From Streptomyces sp. NBC_01260 (GTDB lineage: Bacteria > Actinomycetota > Actinomycetes > Streptomycetales > Streptomycetaceae), in contig NZ_CP108464.1 of NCBI RefSeq assembly GCF_036226405.1, positions 5,580,001-5,644,000 of the forward strand: a stretch of 64,000 nucleotides of DNA, read 5' to 3'. The position numbers and the translations under genes are program-made. A model generated the notes under the pieces. That model worked only from the letters and a program-made list of their open reading frames with translations, made no database searches and was not told the DNA's origin. Below, one piece after another: positions 60,776 to 64,000 of this stretch; within the stretch, counting starts at the first letter, position 1, and each line of letters opens with the position of its first letter.

Positions 60776-62113
60776 CTACTTCGCCTGTGCGATCGCGGCG
60801 TCGATTTCCTCGGCGGTCTTTTCCAGACCCGCCTTGATGTCCTTCTGGTTGCCCTTCTCGATGTCGAAACCGAGGTTCTGCAGGGACACCAGGTACGCGC
60901 CGCCGTTCACCGAGGGCGGGGTGGTGGTGCTCTTCGGGTCGGCGGCGATGTCCAGGAAGGTCTTGAAGCGCGGGTCGTACTTCAGCTTCGGCGACTTCAG
61001 CGCGGCCAGCGTGGACGGCACGTTGTGAATGGCGTTGGCGAAGTTCACCACCGCGTCGGTGTCGGTGGTCATGAACTTCACCAGCTCCCAGGCGGCGTTC
61101 TGCTTGGACGAGGTGGCGGCGATACCGGCGATGGTCCCGGTCAGATAGCCCTTGCCGTAGGTGTCGGCCTGGTCGTCCGCGACGGGCATCGGGGCGACGC
61201 CGATCTCGAAGTCCGGCTTGGTCTCCTCAGCCATGCCGAGCCGCCATTCGCCGTCCAGCTGCATGGCCACCTGGCCGGTGTGGAACGGGTGCTTGGCGCC
61301 CCACTCGTCACCGAAGCCGGTACGGAACTTCTCCAGCTTCTGATAGCCGCCCAGCGAGTCGACCAGCTTCTTCTGGTTGGTGAGCATGGCGGCGAAGGCC
61401 GGGTCCTTGGCGATGTTCGACTTGCCGTCCGCGTCGAAGTACGACGGGTCCCAGCCACCGAGGTAGTGCTCGGTGGTCGTCTCGTAGCCGTGGTAGTTCG
61501 GCATGAAGCCGAGCTGCTCGTACGAGTCGCCCTTGGGCTTCGTCAGCCTCTTCGCGTCGGCGGCCAGCTCGGACCAGGTCTCGGGCGGGCTGGTGATGCC
61601 GGCCTCCTTGAACGCGTCCTTGTTGTAGTAGAGGCCGTACGCGTCACCGAGCAGCGGCACCGTGCAGCGCACGCCCTCGAACTGGGTGTACTCGTTCATC
61701 GCCTTCGGGAAGGTCGCGTCCGCGTCGATCCCGTCCTTCTTCAGGAACGGGTTGAGGTCGACGAAGGCCTTCGACTTGCAGAACTTGCCCACGTTGTTCG
61801 TGGTGAACGACGAGACGACGTCCGGAGCCTTGGAACCGCCCGCGCGGAGCGCCTGGTTGATCTTGTCGTCGGTCATGTTGCCGACGACCTTCACATGGAT
61901 GTTGGGGTGCGCCTTCTCGAAGGCGTCGACCGTGTCCTGAATTCCCTTGACCTCGTTCGGGGCACTCCAGCCGTGCCAGAAGTTGATGGTCGTCTCCTTG
62001 GACGCATCATCCTTGGCACCGGCGCTGCTCTGCCCGGTACAGGCGGAGGCGAACAGGGCTATCGCGGCGGTCGCGGCGAGTGCGACGGCCGGCTTCCGGC
62101 GGTTTCCGGACAT
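60776..62113 (-). CDS. sugar ABC transporter substrate-binding lipoprotein
   Basis: 445 residues. Signal peptide ending in lipobox FASACTG near residue 25. Family 1 extracellular solute-binding protein (INFWHGWSAPNEVKGIQDTVDAFEKAHPNIHVKVV, YGLYYNKDAFKEAGITSPPETWSELAADAKRLT, WRLGMAEETKPDFEIGVAPMP). Gene order behind a ROK regulator resembles the SCO6005-6008 locus of S. coelicolor as I recall it. The sugar cannot be read from sequence; the downstream GH4 and BadF-type genes suggest a beta-glycoside or amino-sugar disaccharide. Confidence 0.9.
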   Translation of the reverse strand: MSGNRRKPAVALAATAAIALFASACTGQSSAGAKDDASKETTINFWHGWSAPNEVKGIQDTVDAFEKAHPNIHVKVVGNMTDDKINQALRAGGSKAPDVVSSFTTNNVGKFCKSKAFVDLNPFLKKDGIDADATFPKAMNEYTQFEGVRCTVPLLGDAYGLYYNKDAFKEAGITSPPETWSELAADAKRLTKPKGDSYEQLGFMPNYHGYETTTEHYLGGWDPSYFDADGKSNIAKDPAFAAMLTNQKKLVDSLGGYQKLEKFRTGFGDEWGAKHPFHTGQVAMQLDGEWRLGMAEETKPDFEIGVAPMPVADDQADTYGKGYLTGTIAGIAATSSKQNAAWELVKFMTTDTDAVVNFANAIHNVPSTLAALKSPKLKYDPRFKTFLDIAADPKSTTTPPSVNGGAYLVSLQNLGFDIEKGNQKDIKAGLEKTAEEIDAAIAQAK

Positions 62114-62184
62114 GGTGGTGTCTCCCGATGAAGGGTTGGGACAGGGAAGGGAAGGCGGTGTACGTCAGGGGATGGCGCAGGGGT

Positions 62185-63408
62185 TCAGCGCGAGGTGTCG
62201 AACACTTCGTCGCGGGTGGTGGCGAGCGCGCTCTCCAGCGCGCCGCGCAGTACGGGCCGGTGGGTCACCTCACCGGCGATCAGCCGGGGCCGGGACGCCG
62301 CGAGCTCGGCGAGCTCGGCCGCCACCCGGCTGCGCAGCGGTTCCCCGCCGCGCGAGATCAGTTCTCCCGACAGCACGACGACCTCGGGGTCGAGAACGGC
62401 GAGCATGGAGGCGAGGCCGGTCGCCAGACCGGTGGCGAACAGATCGAGCAGCCGGCCGTACGGCCCGCCCTCGCCCCGCTCCACGGACTCGGCCGCCCGG
62501 CCCACCAGACCGGCGGCGATCTCGTGGTGGGTGCCCGGACCGCGGACCGCCTCGTCGTCGATGCCCAGCTCACGGGCCAGCCTGGCGAGCACCTGCGCGC
62601 CGGCCAGTTCCTGGAAGCCGCCCGAGTTGGCCTTGGTGACCTGCCGGACCAGTGGCGCGCCCGGCACCGGCAGGAACCCGACCTCACCGGCGCCGCCGGT
62701 GAAGCCCCGGTGCAGCCGGCCGTTGATGACGAGGGCGGCGCCGAGCCCCTCCTCGTTCCACAGCAGTACGAAGTCCTCGTGCCCCCGGGCCGCGCCGAGC
62801 CGTTGTTCGGCCACCGCGACGAGGTTCACGTCGTTCTCGTACTCGACCGGCATCGGCAGGAAGGCGGCCAGCTCGTCCAGCAGGGTCGGGGAGTGCCAGC
62901 CGGGCAGGTGCGAGGCGTACCGCAGCCTGCCCGTGCCCGGGTCGAAGGCGCCCGGCGTGCCGATCACGAGCCGGTGCACGTCGGAGCGGGTCAGCCCGGC
63001 GTCCTTGACCGCCCCGTCCAGCGCGTCCGCCACCTGCCGCACCACACTGTCGGCGCGCCGGCCCGGGGTCGGCAGCTCGAACTCCCCGACCGTCTCACCC
63101 GTCACATCGGCGACGGCGGCGACGATCCGCTGGGCGTTCACGTCGAGCCCCGCCACGTGGGCGGCCGAGGCGTTGACGGCGTACAGCTGTGCGTTGGGCC
63201 CCGGCCGCCCGGCCGCGGTCCCGGTGGCGACGACCAGACCGGCCGCCTCCAGCCGGGCCAGCAGCTGGGAGGCGGTGGGCTTCGAGAGGCCCGTCAGCTT
63301 CCCGATCCTGGTCCGCGAGAGGGGTCCGTGCTCCAGCAGCAGGTCGAGGGCGGCCCGGTCGTTCATGGCCCGCAGAACGCGGGGGGTACCCGGCGTGGTT
63401 CCGGCCAT
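62185..63408 (-). CDS. ROK-family transcriptional regulator (Rok7B7-like)
   Basis: 407 residues from the ATG at 63408 (AGGTG upstream; a GTG two codons earlier is in frame). N-terminal winged helix LDLLLEHGPLSRTRIGKLTGLSKPTASQLLARLEAAGLV, then a ROK sugar-kinase-like domain (VAGLDVNAQRIVAAVADVTGE, FVLLWNEEGLGAALVINGRLHRGFTGGAGEVG). The zinc motif of typical ROK proteins (GEIGHxxx...CxCGxxGCxE) is degenerate: GEVGFLPVPG with no cysteines. A perfect palindrome overlaps its promoter, indicating autoregulation. It resembles S. coelicolor Rok7B7, a pleiotropic regulator of sugar use, in sequence feel and context. Confidence 0.85.
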   Translation of the reverse strand: MAGTTPGTPRVLRAMNDRAALDLLLEHGPLSRTRIGKLTGLSKPTASQLLARLEAAGLVVATGTAAGRPGPNAQLYAVNASAAHVAGLDVNAQRIVAAVADVTGETVGEFELPTPGRRADSVVRQVADALDGAVKDAGLTRSDVHRLVIGTPGAFDPGTGRLRYASHLPGWHSPTLLDELAAFLPMPVEYENDVNLVAVAEQRLGAARGHEDFVLLWNEEGLGAALVINGRLHRGFTGGAGEVGFLPVPGAPLVRQVTKANSGGFQELAGAQVLARLARELGIDDEAVRGPGTHHEIAAGLVGRAAESVERGEGGPYGRLLDLFATGLATGLASMLAVLDPEVVVLSGELISRGGEPLRSRVAAELAELAASRPRLIAGEVTHRPVLRGALESALATTRDEVFDTSR

Positions 63409-63430
63409 GATCACTGCACCTGCCCTCTGT

Positions 63431-63445
63431 TAGGAAAGTTTCCTA
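63431..63445. promoter_or_regulatory. palindromic operator upstream of the ROK gene
   Basis: TAGGAAAGTTTCCTA, a perfect 15-base palindrome about a central base, 22 bases upstream of the ROK start. No second copy is seen before the binding-protein gene, so the operon may be read from this promoter. Confidence 0.6.
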
Positions 63446-63675
63446 TTCGGTGAGAGGACCGTAGGGCGCGCGTCACCTGGGCGTCAATGGTCTGCACCGC
63501 TGTGGCAACCAAAGCGTTACCTGGGCGGGGGCCGGTGGTGTGGGTGACAGCCCTGCGTCCCGCGGTTGCCCTGCGGGGGTGCATTCCCAACAGGGCCGCC
63601 GCCGAACCGAGTTGGCTCGGATTCATCGCAGGACGGCAGGACGGCCGGGAACCGGTGAGGGCCGCAGGCCGGGTG

Positions 63676-64000
63676 CTACTTGGAGATGTTCGGGGGCTGC
63701 ACGATCGGGGTCGCCGCCAGGGACTGGGGCGAGGTGGCCGAGGCGTACGCCGAGGGGGCGGCCATCGAGGCCGTCGGGTCGGCGGCCGAGGGCTCGTCGG
63801 GCTGGGCCGGGATGCCGCCGACCATGCGGATGCCCGCCTGGTCGAAGGCGCGCTTGATCCGCCAGCGCAGCTCGCGCTCCACGCCCAGGGCCTGGCCCGG
63901 CATCGTCTTGGCGGTCACCCGGACCGTCATCGAGTCCAGTAGCACCGTGTCCAGGCCCAGGATCTCCACCGGACCCCACAGGCGCTCGGTCCACGGGTCC
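63676..64000 (-). CDS. MscS-type mechanosensitive channel, C-terminal part (5' end outside window)
   Basis: The frame is open from the window edge: DPWTERLWGPVEILGLDTVLLDSMTVRVTAKTMPGQALGVERELRWRIKRAFDQAGIRM, the C-terminal beta and alpha/beta domains of small-conductance mechanosensitive channels. A Pro/Ala/Ser-rich tail of about 50 residues follows. The pore-forming helices lie beyond the window. The gap 63446-63675 shows no gene. Confidence 0.8.
   Translation of the reverse strand, partial: DPWTERLWGPVEILGLDTVLLDSMTVRVTAKTMPGQALGVERELRWRIKRAFDQAGIRMVGGIPAQPDEPSAADPTASMAAPSAYASATSPQSLAATPIVQPPNISK

Overview
The window is a high-GC actinobacterial chromosome segment, almost certainly Streptomyces. 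Supporting this are strong G/C codon bias with GTG and TTG starts, a DynA/DynB-like GTPase pair next to a second SSB, an LAETG-anchored thioester surface protein, a Rok7B7-like regulator beside a sugar ABC transporter, and a PknG/GlnH/GlnX-type cassette. No species can be named from the sequence alone.

Layout. 1-0.7 kb: two gene remnants (WD40 C-terminus, 5'-truncated DUF4291). 0.9-8.5 kb: a small secreted protein, an unusual extracellular hydrolase fused to an ABC ATPase with its permease, a YfbK-like VWA lipoprotein and two membrane proteins. 8.7-13.9 kb: a rhamnose-type ABC importer with mutarotase (rhaTPQS-rhaM order), without its catabolic genes or regulator. 14.2-18.2 kb: an intact MacB/FtsX-type exporter flanked by three relics (serA N-terminus, NRPS condensation-domain tail, sbnB with internal deletion), read here as a decayed 2,3-diaminopropionate peptide cluster. 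18.3-18.9 kb: a DUF4097 lipoprotein.

19.1-27.6 kb: a lower-GC integrated element in the 3' end of tRNA-Arg(TCT), bounded by a perfect 45-bp repeat. It carries a tyrosine integrase, a DUF2637 membrane protein with an HTH tail, a HTH-like protein followed by four iterons, a Phd-like antitoxin overlapping a GIY-YIG protein, a zinc-finger microprotein, an XRE regulator and a later IS5-family insertion. It has no recognisable TraB, RepSA or primase. Two features stand out. One is a 24-copy GGTTACG array that changes orientation inside the DUF2637 gene while always encoding Val-Thr. The other is a non-coding stretch with repeated cores whose inverted-repeat arms co-vary.

28-36.9 kb: dynA-dynB-ssbB, the thioester surface protein, ettA, an acyl-CoA thioesterase and a conserved protein. 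37-44.1 kb: an ABC ATPase with two very large FtsX-type permeases. 44.3-45.4 kb: a truncated globin and a MarR regulator sharing palindromic sites. 45.5-56.4 kb: a minus-strand signalling block (GlnX-like, GlnH-like, coiled-coil protein, PknG-like kinase, PP2C phosphatase, VWA protein, FHA protein). 56.7-63.4 kb: a sugar uptake and catabolism operon (ROK regulator, binding protein, two permeases, GH4 glycosidase, BadF-type sugar kinase). The window ends inside an MscS-type channel gene.
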